A stretch of 64,000 bases of DNA from Polaromonas sp. (GCF_029945685.1 NZ_JAQSDA010000008.1:211382-275381), one strand, 5' to 3'; positions 19,220-28,347 are shown, counted from the stretch's first letter. A program made the numbers and translations. Notes: a model not told the origin generated them from the letters alone.

Positions 19220-21759
19220 TGCGCCTTGCGCAAGGTTTCCACGACGGGTGTGTTGAGCACGGAGCGCAGGCCCCACCAACCCGCCGCCATCGCCAGCACG
19301 GCGCCGGCGAGGCTGCCGTAAAGCGGCACGGTCCAGGAGCCGGTCCAGCTGAAATCGAACACGTAACGCGCCAGGCCCCAGCCGACCGCCAGCGCCACGA
19401 CGGAGGCCAGGAAGCCGGCCAGCAGGCCGACGCCGGCAAGTTCGGCGCGCTGGACCTGGCGCAGCAGCGAGGCGCGCGCACCGACGGCACGCATGATGGC
19501 AAACTCGTGCGCACGCTCTTCGCGCGTTGCGGTGATGGCCGCGAACAGCACCACCAGGCCGGCGGCCAGCGTGAAACCGAACAGGTACTCCACGGCGCGT
19601 ATCACCTGGTCGAGCACGCGCTGCACCTGGGCGATGGTGCTGCTCATGTCGACGTTGGTGATGTTGGGAAAGGCCTTGACCAGTTCGTTGTCAAAGCTGC
19701 GCGGCTTCACCCCGTCCTGCACGGGCACACGTTCGGGCGCGCGGAAGGCGCTGATGTAGGACACCGGCACGTCCGTCATTTTCGCCACCGGGTACATCAC
19801 AAAGAAATTGACCCGCATGGAGCCCCAGTCGACCTTGCGCAGGCTGGTGATTTTTGCCTCGCTGAGCTGGCCGCCAATGTCGAAACGCAGGCTGTCGCCC
19901 AGTTTCAGGCCCAGCGTTTTGGCCAGCCCGTCCTCGACGCTGATGGCGCCAGCCTCGTCGGCCGTCCAGCGGCCGGCCACCACCTGGTTGTGCGAGGGCT
20001 GCTGCGCGGCATGCGACAGGTTGAACTCGCGGTCCACCAGGCGTTTGGCGCGGTCGTCCTCGAAGTCATCCGGGGTCACGTCCTTGCCGTTGACCGCGAC
20101 CAGGCGGCCACGGATCATGGGGTACCAGTCAAACTTCGTGACACCGCCATCGCGCAGCGCCTGCTGGAAGGCATCGCCCTGCTCGGGTTGCACATTGATG
20201 ACAAAACGATTCGGCGCGTCGGGCGGCGTGGCGCGGCGCCAGCTGCTGATCAAATCGGTGCGCAGCAGCACCAGCAGCATCAGCGCCAGCAGACCGACCG
20301 CCAGCGCGCTGACCTGCACCACCGCATAAACCGGGCGTGCCGACAGCTGGCGCGTGGCCAGCACCAGCCAGCGCGGCGCGGTGGTTTCGCTGACGCTGGC
20401 GCGCAGCAGCTTGACGGCCGCGAAGCTGGCCACGGCAAACACCACCACGGCCCCGGCAAAACCGCCGACGGCAATCAGGCCAAGCTTGAGGTCGCTGCTG
20501 GCGGCCACCAGCAGGGCCGCAAAACCGAGCACCCCGACCAGCAGCACGGCGAGCGAGGCCGGACGCAGGTTGCCGACATCGCGGCGAATCACGCGCAGCG
20601 GCGGAACCTGGGCCAGCTGCAACACCGGCGGCAGGCCGAAAGCGAGCAGCAGGGTCAGCCCCATGCCCATGCCAAACGCCACCGGCCAGAAGGTAGGCGC
20701 CGGCAAGGCGGTTTCGACCAGGCCGGCCAGCAACAGCACAAAACCGTAGTGCACGGCAAAACCGATCAACACACCAAGCGCACTGGCTGCCAGCCCGGCC
20801 AGCACGAATTCAAAGGTGTAGGCCAGCGCGATGGTGCGTTGCGGCTGGCCCAGCACGCGCAGCATGGCGCAGTCGTCCAGGTGTTTGGCGGCAAAACCCC
20901 GTGCCACGATGGCGACGGCCACGGCGCTCAGCAGGGCGGCCAGCAAGGCCACCAGGTTGAGGAATTTTTCGGCACGGTCCAGTGTCTGGCGCATCTCGGG
21001 GCTGCCGGTTTCCAGCGACTCGATGCGCACACCGCGGAAGTCGGCCTTCTTGATTTCCTGCGTGGCCCACTCGACATAGGTTTTCACCGCGGCGTCGCTG
21101 CCGGCCACGGCAAAGCGGTAGTTGGTCCGGCTGGCCGGCTGGATCAGGCCGGTGGCCGCCAGGTCGGCACTGTTGATCATCACGCGTGGCGAAAAATTGG
21201 CAAAACCGCCGCCGCGGTCGGGCTCCTGAACAATCACCCGCGACAAGGTGAAGCGCGCGTCGCCCATCAGCAGGGGCTGGCCGATGCGCAGGCCCAGCGC
21301 ATCCAGCAGCGAGGCATCGGCCCAGGCCGTGCCGGGAGCGGGAATTTCGCGGGTGGCCGCGCCGGCAGCCTCGGGGCTGGATGCGACCTGCAAGGTGCCG
21401 CGCAGCGGGTAACCTTCTGGCACCGCCTTGAAGGCCACGAGTTTGCTGCCGCCGCCGTCTTCCTCGCTGGCCCGGCCCATGGTCGGGAAGGTCACGGTGG
21501 AGGCAACCTGCAGGCCCAGGCTGCGCGCCTTGGCGATGAATACCTCGGGAGTCATGCCGTCGCTGCGCAAAACGGCATCACCGCCGAGGAGCTGACGGGC
21601 GTCGCGCTGCAGCCCGCCCTTGAGACGGTCCGCAAAAAACCCGACGGCCGTCAAGGCCGCGACTGCCAGCGTCACCGCGACGATCAGCAGCCGAAGCTCT
21701 CCGGCGCGCAGGTCGCGCAGCAGCGTGCGCCAGCCGAGTTTGAGGAAAAGGGTGTTCAT
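19216..21759 (-). CDS. FtsX-like ABC transporter permease (YbbP-like)
   Basis: An 847-residue inner-membrane protein. The N-terminal membrane segment is in MNTLFLKLGWRTLLRDLRAG, followed by a large extracytoplasmic domain (about 45-245). Two FtsX/MacB-type four-helix membrane modules follow: helices at about 265-400 with a pair at 420-480, and the last set at about 730-840, with a second large external domain between. The length and duplicated layout fit the YbbP/lipoprotein-export-like family that works with a YbbA-type ATPase, but no ATPase gene is adjacent. The start at 21759 was chosen from the family N-terminus. The substrate is unknown. Confidence 0.88.
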   Translation of the reverse strand: MNTLFLKLGWRTLLRDLRAGELRLLIVAVTLAVAALTAVGFFADRLKGGLQRDARQLLGGDAVLRSDGMTPEVFIAKARSLGLQVASTVTFPTMGRASEEDGGGSKLVAFKAVPEGYPLRGTLQVASSPEAAGAATREIPAPGTAWADASLLDALGLRIGQPLLMGDARFTLSRVIVQEPDRGGGFANFSPRVMINSADLAATGLIQPASRTNYRFAVAGSDAAVKTYVEWATQEIKKADFRGVRIESLETGSPEMRQTLDRAEKFLNLVALLAALLSAVAVAIVARGFAAKHLDDCAMLRVLGQPQRTIALAYTFEFVLAGLAASALGVLIGFAVHYGFVLLLAGLVETALPAPTFWPVAFGMGMGLTLLLAFGLPPVLQLAQVPPLRVIRRDVGNLRPASLAVLLVGVLGFAALLVAASSDLKLGLIAVGGFAGAVVVFAVASFAAVKLLRASVSETTAPRWLVLATRQLSARPVYAVVQVSALAVGLLALMLLVLLRTDLISSWRRATPPDAPNRFVINVQPEQGDAFQQALRDGGVTKFDWYPMIRGRLVAVNGKDVTPDDFEDDRAKRLVDREFNLSHAAQQPSHNQVVAGRWTADEAGAISVEDGLAKTLGLKLGDSLRFDIGGQLSEAKITSLRKVDWGSMRVNFFVMYPVAKMTDVPVSYISAFRAPERVPVQDGVKPRSFDNELVKAFPNITNVDMSSTIAQVQRVLDQVIRAVEYLFGFTLAAGLVVLFAAITATREERAHEFAIMRAVGARASLLRQVQRAELAGVGLLAGFLASVVALAVGWGLARYVFDFSWTGSWTVPLYGSLAGAVLAMAAGWWGLRSVLNTPVVETLRKAQ

Positions 21760-21876
21760 CGCCTGACGATAACGCAAAGTGCACAGCCCCGGCGTCTGAC
21801 GGTTTCTGTCGCCGGTCAGCCAGGACCGTGGGTCTGGCAAGAACCCTTGGGAAAATGCCGCGCCGCCCTCAGTCGG

Positions 21877-22860
21877 TCAGGCAGTCTCTGGCGCCCGGAG
21901 CCGGGGACCCGCGAGGTCCGGTTGCAGCTTGAGCCGCCCGGGCTGGGCATAACAGACAAAACGCCGGTTGGTCGCGCGGCCTATGGCGCACAACCCGACA
22001 GCCTGCGCCACCTGGTGGCCCATCTGCGTGATGCCGCTGCGCGACACCACAATCGGCACGCCCATTTGCGCCGACTTGATGACCATTTCGCTGGTCAGCC
22101 GTCCGGTGGTGTAGAACACGAGTCCGGAAGGCTGGCGGGAGAGCGTGGGGACTTCGGATCCAGACCAGCCGGGGCCGCGGATCTGGCTTTGCCAGTCCGC
22201 AGGCGCAGCGGCCCCCTCGGGGGGCAGCGAACCACACGCAGTGGGGAGCGTGGGGGCCAACAGATTCATCGCCATCCAGCCGGCAATGGTGTCGATGGCG
22301 TTGTGCCGCCCCACGTCCTCGACAAACAGCAACATTTCCGGCTCCGCGGCCGCCAGGGAGAACAATGCGCAGGCGTGAACGGATCCCGCTGATTTGTAGG
22401 TGGTCTCCTTGAGTCGGATGGTGTTGACCAGCCCGTAAAGCTGGGCCTGGGTGATGCAGGCATCGGCCGGCAGTTCGATCTGGTCCACCTCGTCCATCAG
22501 GCCACCGAACACACTGCCCTGCCCGCAGCCGGTGGTCACCACCTTGCGCGCGGTTTTTTCGTCGATGTCCGCAATGCCGTGACGCGTCTTGACCGCCGCA
22601 GCCCCCACATCCCAGTCCACGGTGATGGACTCGATCTCTGCGGCATCCCTGACCAGCCGCTGGTTGCGCAGGTAACCCAGCACCAGCAACTCGGGATGGG
22701 CACCCAGCGTCATCAGGGTGACCAGCTCGCGCTTGTCGACATACACCGTCAAGGCGCGTTCGGCGGGAATGGCAATCTGGAGCGGCTCGCCATATTCGTT
22801 GACTGCGTCGATCTCGCAGGTGAGCGGCGCCCGGGCCTGGGTCAGGTGGGGGAGAGGCAT
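21877..22860 (-). CDS. fdhD: Formate dehydrogenase accessory sulfurtransferase FdhD with an in-frame repeat insertion
   Basis: FdhD transfers sulfur from a cysteine desulfurase to the molybdenum cofactor of formate dehydrogenase. Family features are seen in the 327 residues: LVTLMTLGAHPELLVLGYLRN, VTTGCGQGS with the catalytic-loop Cys112, SAGSVHACALF, VEDVGRHNAIDTIAGW and FYTTGRLTSEMVIKSAQMGV. Between GW (about residue 195) and FYTTGR, residues 202-243 are Pro/Gly/Ala-rich and encoded by a copy of the dispersed GC-rich repeat. This replaces a normally short connection. Both flanking halves are intact and in frame, so the protein is probably still functional. It lies just past the terminator of the formate dehydrogenase operon, suggesting its own promoter or read-through. 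Confidence 0.95.
   Translation of the reverse strand: MPLPHLTQARAPLTCEIDAVNEYGEPLQIAIPAERALTVYVDKRELVTLMTLGAHPELLVLGYLRNQRLVRDAAEIESITVDWDVGAAAVKTRHGIADIDEKTARKVVTTGCGQGSVFGGLMDEVDQIELPADACITQAQLYGLVNTIRLKETTYKSAGSVHACALFSLAAAEPEMLLFVEDVGRHNAIDTIAGWMAMNLLAPTLPTACGSLPPEGAAAPADWQSQIRGPGWSGSEVPTLSRQPSGLVFYTTGRLTSEMVIKSAQMGVPIVVSRSGITQMGHQVAQAVGLCAIGRATNRRFVCYAQPGRLKLQPDLAGPRLRAPETA
22142..22258 (-). repeat. Dispersed GC-rich repeat copy 3, inside fdhD
   Basis: On the minus strand the unit begins CCCCCACGCT and runs through CTGCCCCCCGAGGGGGCCGC, GCGCCTGCGG and CCGCGGCCCCGG. It closes with a second CCCCACGCT. The two boundary copies (22142-22150 and 22247-22255) are exactly 105 bp apart, equal to 35 codons. 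It is read in frame in FdhD. Confidence 0.85.
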
Positions 22861-22878
22861 GGTTGGAGACTACAACAA

Positions 22879-22908
22879 AAAGGCCGGCACCTTGCGGGGC
22901 CGGCCTTT
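22879..22908 (-). terminator. Rho-independent terminator of the formate dehydrogenase operon
   Basis: AAAGGCCGGC and GCCGGCCTTT form a 10-bp stem with a 10-nt loop, followed on the minus strand by TTGTTG. It lies between the last operon gene (stop 22926) and the fdhD start (22860). Confidence 0.88.
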
Positions 22909-22925
22909 ATGCGTTGAGTGGGTAC

Positions 22926-23315
22926 TCAGGATTTTTTCTCAGGGGCGATGGCTGCCGCGGGGGTCTTGCTGCTGGGCGGGCTGGTGGCGGTAGCCGCCGG
23001 AGAGTGCGCACCGGAAGCCTCCAGGGGTTTGGCCGTTTCCGGAGGCGCATAAGTGAAGGCTCCGGGGTCTGCGCAGGCCGGCGTGGCAACCGGTGGCTTG
23101 GTCTCCTTGCCGGCCGCCTTGGCCGTCTTGAAATACCCGGCTGCCACCTTGTCCATGGATTTGCACAACAGGTAGCCATCGACCTTGCCGGCCCAGGCGG
23201 CCTTCGCGGCGGCCTCGGCGGCTTTGGCCTTGGCCTCATCGCTGACAGGGGGCAGCTTGGCCAGCGCCATCGATGAAACAGCAAGCAGCAAGCCCGAGAA
23301 TAGAAGTTTCTTCAT
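22926..23315 (-). CDS. Small exported protein of unknown function at the end of the fdh operon
   Basis: A 129-residue protein with a clear Sec signal peptide (MKKLLFSGLLLAVSSMALA, cleavage after ALA). The mature part is Ala/Lys-rich, with a helical stretch (EAKAKAAEAAAKAAWAGKVD), two cysteines (KSMDK follows the first, Cys51; the second is in ACADPGAF), and a Pro/Ala/Ser-rich tail. I do not recognise a family. It starts 14 bp after the cytochrome b subunit gene and precedes the terminator. A periplasmic role near the membrane formate dehydrogenase is likely but not shown. Confidence 0.8.
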   Translation of the reverse strand: MKKLLFSGLLLAVSSMALAKLPPVSDEAKAKAAEAAAKAAWAGKVDGYLLCKSMDKVAAGYFKTAKAAGKETKPPVATPACADPGAFTYAPPETAKPLEASGAHSPAATATSPPSSKTPAAAIAPEKKS

Positions 23316-23329
23316 GGGAATAGTCCTTG

Positions 23330-24508
23330 TTATACCTGTACGGTCTGGCTCGGTGGCGCAGGCTCGCTGCGCTGCGCCGGAATCTTGCCAGCCTTCACGT
23401 CGTCATACCAGTATTCGTGGTGTTCCCTGGCCCAGGTCTCGTCCACATAGCCGGTTTTCATGCCGTCATAGGCGCCCTGCATGCCAATGGTGCCAATGTA
23501 GATGTGGCCGATGAACATCGCCATCATCAGCACCGTCGCCACGGCATGCACCATGTGCGCCACCTGCATGGTGTCACGTACATAGATCAGCCCGGGGACG
23601 AGCTTGTCGAGCACCAGCCCGGATGCCACCACGATGACACCGAGGAAAAACACGCCGCCCCAGAACACCAGTTTTTCGCCGGCGTTAAAGCGATGTGACG
23701 GCACTTCCTTGTCCGACAGCAGGCCGCCGCCCTTGAGCAGCCAGCCGATATCGCCGCGGCTGGGCATGTTGTCGCGGACAAACGTGAAAAACACGATCAC
23801 CAGCGACACGGCAAACAGCGGGCCGGCAAAGTTGTGCATGTTCTTGAGCAGATAGGTCAGCCAGCCGAACAGGGTGAGGCCCATGACCGGCAGCAGGAAG
23901 AATTTGCCAAATGCCATGACAATGCCGGAGATGGCCAGAATACAGAACGCAATGGCGTTGGCCCAGTGCGCTGAACGCTCAAACGGCGTGAAACGTTCGA
24001 TCTTGCGCCCGGTTTCGGCCCCGTGCAGATTGATCCGGCCTTTTCCAAAATAAAACAGCGCAATCGCGCCCACCACGATCAGCAGCAGGGCGCCACCGTA
24101 GGGGATCAACCAGTTGTTGCGTACCTGCCGCCAGGCCTCTCCGGCATTGGTCAGCAGTGAGCCGGGGTATCGCACAAAAGGCTGGATCAGGTTGCCGGCC
24201 TCGGGCGCTTCGCTTTTGGGCAGGCTGCTGTAGCCGGTGACGCCCGATCCGACCTGACGCCACATTGGCGCATTGTTGCCCGGCTGGACCCTGGCGCGCT
24301 CGCCGTTGGTCTGCTCGGCGTATTTGGGATCGGCGCTCGCATCGGGTTTGACCTCGAAGATGTTGGCGCTCTGGATGCCACCTGTGGGCGCTGCGGCTGG
24401 CACCGCCGCTGGAGCACCCGGGACGGCGGCGGGTTGCGCCAACACCGCGGTCGACCAGCCAAACGCTGCGAAGAACAGGGCTGCCAGAAATCTCGATGGG
24501 CGTTGCAT
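23330..24508 (-). CDS. Formate dehydrogenase gamma subunit (cytochrome b)
   Basis: A 392-residue inner-membrane haem b subunit that passes electrons from periplasmic formate oxidation to quinone. It has a signal peptide (residues 1-24), a periplasmic Pro/Ala-rich extension to about 130, then a membrane segment and a FdnI-like four-helix core. Helices include ERSAHWANAIAFCILAISG, HNFAGPLFAVSLVIVFFTF and AHMVHAVATVLMMAMFIGHI, whose histidines are candidate haem ligands. The long N-terminal extension distinguishes it from the roughly 217-residue E. coli FdnI. It follows the beta subunit and a small lipoprotein gene. Confidence 0.93.
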   Translation of the reverse strand: MQRPSRFLAALFFAAFGWSTAVLAQPAAVPGAPAAVPAAAPTGGIQSANIFEVKPDASADPKYAEQTNGERARVQPGNNAPMWRQVGSGVTGYSSLPKSEAPEAGNLIQPFVRYPGSLLTNAGEAWRQVRNNWLIPYGGALLLIVVGAIALFYFGKGRINLHGAETGRKIERFTPFERSAHWANAIAFCILAISGIVMAFGKFFLLPVMGLTLFGWLTYLLKNMHNFAGPLFAVSLVIVFFTFVRDNMPSRGDIGWLLKGGGLLSDKEVPSHRFNAGEKLVFWGGVFFLGVIVVASGLVLDKLVPGLIYVRDTMQVAHMVHAVATVLMMAMFIGHIYIGTIGMQGAYDGMKTGYVDETWAREHHEYWYDDVKAGKIPAQRSEPAPPSQTVQV

Positions 24509-24520
24509 GTGAACTCCCTG

Positions 24521-24742
24521 TTATTTCACGCGGTTGTATTCGTTCTGGCCGGCCTGCGCGCGGGTCTTGAGCTGCTGCTCCCAAGCGGTCTTGTCACCGG
24601 CCTTCCAGCCCGGGGCGTTGAAGGCATTGTTGGTGCCCTGAAACGCGGCCGTATCGCTTTTGACGCCGCCAGCAGACTGGGGTTTGTCGCCGCAAGCGGC
24701 AAGCGCCATGACGGCAGCTGTGAGCAGTGCAAGACGCATCAT
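24521..24742 (-). CDS. Small putative lipoprotein in the fdh operon
   Basis: A 73-residue protein with a lipoprotein signal (LTAAVMALAAC, Cys17) and a mature part of about 57 residues. Its ATGATG start overlaps the stop of the beta-subunit gene, so ATG 24739 is an alternative. I do not recognise a family. Its place between the beta and gamma subunit genes suggests a membrane-anchored helper of the formate dehydrogenase complex; this is inference. Confidence 0.75.
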   Translation of the reverse strand: MMRLALLTAAVMALAACGDKPQSAGGVKSDTAAFQGTNNAFNAPGWKAGDKTAWEQQLKTRAQAGQNEYNRVK

Positions 24743-25362
24743 GATTTGGCTCCATTCACGGGTGGTTGACCCGCTTGCCTGGAGCCGTAGGCCGTTCCCC
24801 AACCCCACACCTCGGCGCCCTTGCCGCGCTGTACGACGCGGGTGCGGAAGATGTCGGCAACCACATCGCCATCACCGGCAAGCAGCGCCTTGGTCGAGCA
24901 CTGCTCGGCGCAGGCTGGCAATTTTCCTTCGGCCAGCCGGTTCCGGCCGTATTTTTCGAATTCAGCCTGGCTGCCGTTGGCCTCGGGTCCGCCGGCGCAG
25001 AACGTGCATTTGTCCATCTTGCCGCGCACGCCGAAAGTGCCCTGGGACGGAAACTGCGGCGCGCCGAAGGGGCAGGCGTAAGAGCAGTAGCCACAACCAA
25101 TGCAGACGTCCTTGTCGTGCAGCACCACGCCCTCGTCGGTGCGGTAGAAGCAGTTGACAGGGCAAACAGCCATGCACGGCGCGTCGCTGCAATGCATGCA
25201 GGCCACCGAAATGGACTTCTCGCCGGGAACACCGTCGTTGAGCGTGACCACACGGCGGCGATTGACACCCCACGGAACCTCGTTTTCGTTCTTGCAGGCA
25301 GTAACGCAACCGTTGCACTCGATGCAGCGCTCCGCGTCACAAACAAATTTCATGCGTGCCAT
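24739..25362 (-). CDS. Formate dehydrogenase beta subunit (four 4Fe-4S ferredoxin)
   Basis: A 207-residue iron-sulfur subunit that carries electrons from the molybdenum subunit to the cytochrome b. Four cysteine clusters are visible: CIECNGCVTACKNE, CMHCSDAPCMAVCPVNC, CIGCGYCSYACPFGAP and the CTFC...CAEQC pair. There is no export signal, as expected for a subunit carried by the Tat signal of its alpha partner. It has no C-terminal membrane anchor, unlike E. coli FdnH, so anchoring depends on the gamma subunit. It starts 9 bp after the alpha-subunit stop. Confidence 0.95.
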   Translation of the reverse strand: MARMKFVCDAERCIECNGCVTACKNENEVPWGVNRRRVVTLNDGVPGEKSISVACMHCSDAPCMAVCPVNCFYRTDEGVVLHDKDVCIGCGYCSYACPFGAPQFPSQGTFGVRGKMDKCTFCAGGPEANGSQAEFEKYGRNRLAEGKLPACAEQCSTKALLAGDGDVVADIFRTRVVQRGKGAEVWGWGTAYGSRQAGQPPVNGAKS

Positions 25363-25371
25363 GGTGTCTCC

Positions 25372-28347
25372 TTATGCCTTCTCGACGTTGCAGACCGTCG
25401 TCTTGGTTTCCTGCATCATCGTCACGCTGTCGTAACCGTAGGTGGTCGCCGTATTGACCGCCTCGCCGCGCACCACAGGGGCCGCGCCCTTGGGGTAGTA
25501 GGCCAGCATGTCGGCGCCTTGCCAGCGCCCCGAAAAGTGGAAAGGCAGGAACACGGTATCGGGTCCGACACGTTCAGTGACAAGCGCCTGGACATTCAGG
25601 CGCGCACCGGTCGGTGTGCTGACCCAGGCACGCTCGCCGTTGCGAATGCCCTTCTCTGAGGCCACCTTGGGATTGATCTCGATGAACATTTCCTGCTGCA
25701 ACTCGGCCAGCCAGGGGTTGGAGCGGGTTTCCTCGCCGCCACCTTCGTATTCGACCAGACGGCCGGAGGTCATGATCAGCGGGTATTTTTCATGCACCTT
25801 GTCGGCAATGTTTTTCTGCTGAATGGTCTTGTAGAGCGTCGGCAGACGCCAGAAGGCCTTCTTGTCATCATGCGTCGGGTACTTGGCCATGAGGTCGGGC
25901 CGGTTGCCGTACAGCGGTTCGCGGTGCTGAGGGATTGCGTCCGGGAAATTCCAGACCACCGCACGCGCCTTGGCATTGCCAAACGGATGGCAGCCATGGC
26001 CCTGCATGAATACCCGGATCATTCCGCCCGAAGGGTCGGTCTTCCAGTTCTTGCCTTCAGCAGCGGCCTTCTCCGGCTCCGTCAGCTCATCCCACCAGCC
26101 GAGTTTCTTGAGCAGCAAATGATCAAGTTCGGGGTAACCGGTCTGGATATCCGCGCCCTTGGAGTGCGAACCGTCTTCAGCCAGCAGGTTTTTGCCTTCC
26201 CGCTCAACGCCGAAATTGGCGCGGAAGTTGCCACCACCGTCCATCACGTGTTTGGAGGTGTCGTAGAGGTTGGGGGAACCGGGGTGTTTCATTTCCGGCG
26301 TTCCGAAACAAGGCCATGGCAGACCGAAATAGTCACCGGTGGTGTCGTAGCCTGTTTCCTTGTCTTTGCCGCCCTTGGACTTCAGTGTCTTGACGTCAAA
26401 CATGTGCATGTTGCGCATGTGGGCCTTCAGGCGCTCCGGGCTTTGACCGGTGTAGCCGATGGTCCAGACACATTTGTTGATCTCGCGCAGGATGTCTTCC
26501 GGCACGGGCTCGTCCATGCCTTTGACCTTCTGCATCTTGTAGTTCTTCGACAGTTCCTTGGCAAAGCCGAGTTTCTCGGCGAGCTGGTGCATGATCATGT
26601 GATCACTGCGGCTCTCCCACAGCGGCTCGATGACTTTTTCACGCCACTGCAGAGAGCGGTTGGATGCCGTCACGGAACCGCTGGTCTCGAACTGGGTCGC
26701 AGCCGGCAACAAGTAAACCGCGCGGTTGGGGTTGAGGTCTTCTGCCTTGCCCGGCATGGCCGCCATGGCTGCAGTCGCCGACGGATAGGGATCAATCACC
26801 ACCAGCAGGTCCAGCTTGTCCATGGCGCGCTTCATCTCCAGACCGCGCGTCTGGGAGTTGGGCGCATGACCCCAGAACACCACGCCGCGAAGGTTGGAGT
26901 CCTGGTCGATGAATTCGTTCTTCTCCATCACGCCGTCGATCCAGCGCGACACCGTGATGCCCGGCTTGCCCATCATGGCGGGCGAGGAATAACGTCCCTT
27001 GATCCAGTCGAAATCCACCCCCCAGGTCCTGGCGAAATGTTTCCACGAACCTTCGGCCAGACCGTAGTAGCCCGGCAGGGAATCCGGGTTGGGGCCGACA
27101 TCGGTCGCACCCTGCACGTTGTCATGACCACGGAAAATGTTGGTGCCGCCGCCGGAGACGCCGACGTTGCCGAGGGCCAGCTGCAGGATGCAGGAGGCGC
27201 GCACCATGGCATTGCCGATGGTGTGCTGGGTCTGCCCCATGCACCAGACGATGGTGGACGGCCGGTTCTTGGCCATCATCTCGGCGGCCATGTAGACACG
27301 CGCCTCGGGCACGCCGCAGGCTTCCTCGACCTTGTCCGGCGTCCACTTCGCGAGCACGTCTTCCTTGACCTTGTCCATGCCGTAGACACGGTCGTTGATG
27401 TATTTGGTGTCTTCCCAGCCGTTCTTGAAGATGTGGTACAGCATGCCGAACAGGAACGGGATATCCGAACCGGAGCGGATGCGGATGAACTCGTCTGCCT
27501 TGGCGGCCGTGCGCGTGAAACGCGGGTCCACCACAATCATCTTGCAACCGGACTCCTTGGAGTGCAGCATGTGCAGCAGGCTGACAGGGTGAGCCTCCGC
27601 AGCGTTGGAACCGATGTACAACGCGCACTTGCTGTTTTGCATGTCGTTGTACGAATTGGTCATGGCGCCGTAGCCCCACGTGTTGGCCACACCAGCCACC
27701 GTGGTGGAATGGCAGATGCGCGCCTGGTGGTCACAGTTGTTGCTGCCCCAGAAGCTCACGAACTTGCGCATCAGGTAGGCCTGCTCGTTGTTGTGCTTGG
27801 ACGATCCGACCCAGTACACGGAATCAGGGCCGCTGGCCTTGCGCAAATCCATCATGCGCGCGGTGATCTCGTTGAGCGCCGTGTCCCAGCTGATGCGCTC
27901 GTACTTGCCGCCCACCAGCTTCATCGGATAACGAAGGCGGTATTCGCCGTGACCGTGTTCGCGCAGTGCCGCACCCTTGGCGCAATGCGCGCCGAGGTTG
28001 ATCGGCGAATCGAACACCGGCTCCTGCCGGACCCAGACGCCGTTTTCGACAACCGCATCGACGGCACAACCCACCGAGCAGTGGGTGCAGACCGTGCGCT
28101 TGACCTCGATTTTTCCGCTGCCGTCACCTGCGCCGGGCGTGGCCGCCCTGGCTTTCTTGACCAGCGTCAGCTGGGTGGCAGCCAGACCGACGCCGACCCC
28201 CAGGCCCGAACGGCGCAGAAAAGCGCGGCGATCCATGGTCGGCAGGGCATTCGACAGTCCGCGCGACAGGCTTTGGACAAAACGTGCGGATCCGGCGCGC
28301 TGCGCTGTATCGCCGTGGACACCGTGAGTTTTTTTCGTGAGCAACAT
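25372..28347 (-). CDS. Formate dehydrogenase alpha subunit, Tat-exported molybdopterin oxidoreductase
   Basis: The 991-residue catalytic subunit oxidises formate to CO2 on the periplasmic side. The Tat motif is DRRAFLRRSGLGVGVGL (about 39-55), after a longer leader than in E. coli FdnG. The 4Fe-4S ligands are Cys87, Cys90, Cys94 and Cys122. The metal-ligand position is Cys212 in ARICHSTTVAG, so it is a cysteine enzyme with no UGA codon or SECIS needed. Bis-MGD binding motifs follow along the protein. ATG 28347 gives the longer leader; the internal Met38 is an alternative start. It sits in the order Tat-target protein, alpha, beta, lipoprotein, gamma. Whether the metal is Mo or W cannot be told. 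Confidence 0.95.
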   Translation of the reverse strand: MLLTKKTHGVHGDTAQRAGSARFVQSLSRGLSNALPTMDRRAFLRRSGLGVGVGLAATQLTLVKKARAATPGAGDGSGKIEVKRTVCTHCSVGCAVDAVVENGVWVRQEPVFDSPINLGAHCAKGAALREHGHGEYRLRYPMKLVGGKYERISWDTALNEITARMMDLRKASGPDSVYWVGSSKHNNEQAYLMRKFVSFWGSNNCDHQARICHSTTVAGVANTWGYGAMTNSYNDMQNSKCALYIGSNAAEAHPVSLLHMLHSKESGCKMIVVDPRFTRTAAKADEFIRIRSGSDIPFLFGMLYHIFKNGWEDTKYINDRVYGMDKVKEDVLAKWTPDKVEEACGVPEARVYMAAEMMAKNRPSTIVWCMGQTQHTIGNAMVRASCILQLALGNVGVSGGGTNIFRGHDNVQGATDVGPNPDSLPGYYGLAEGSWKHFARTWGVDFDWIKGRYSSPAMMGKPGITVSRWIDGVMEKNEFIDQDSNLRGVVFWGHAPNSQTRGLEMKRAMDKLDLLVVIDPYPSATAAMAAMPGKAEDLNPNRAVYLLPAATQFETSGSVTASNRSLQWREKVIEPLWESRSDHMIMHQLAEKLGFAKELSKNYKMQKVKGMDEPVPEDILREINKCVWTIGYTGQSPERLKAHMRNMHMFDVKTLKSKGGKDKETGYDTTGDYFGLPWPCFGTPEMKHPGSPNLYDTSKHVMDGGGNFRANFGVEREGKNLLAEDGSHSKGADIQTGYPELDHLLLKKLGWWDELTEPEKAAAEGKNWKTDPSGGMIRVFMQGHGCHPFGNAKARAVVWNFPDAIPQHREPLYGNRPDLMAKYPTHDDKKAFWRLPTLYKTIQQKNIADKVHEKYPLIMTSGRLVEYEGGGEETRSNPWLAELQQEMFIEINPKVASEKGIRNGERAWVSTPTGARLNVQALVTERVGPDTVFLPFHFSGRWQGADMLAYYPKGAAPVVRGEAVNTATTYGYDSVTMMQETKTTVCNVEKA

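Noticed and set aside
19078..22392. Plus-strand open frame of 1,104 codons
   Set aside because: It runs antisense across the FtsX-like permease and fdhD, whose minus-strand proteins have clear family motifs. It is a high-GC shadow frame rich in His, Gln, Arg and Gly.
25372..28347. Selenocysteine in the formate dehydrogenase alpha subunit
   Set aside because: The active-site position is a normal cysteine codon (Cys212) and the frame has no internal UGA.
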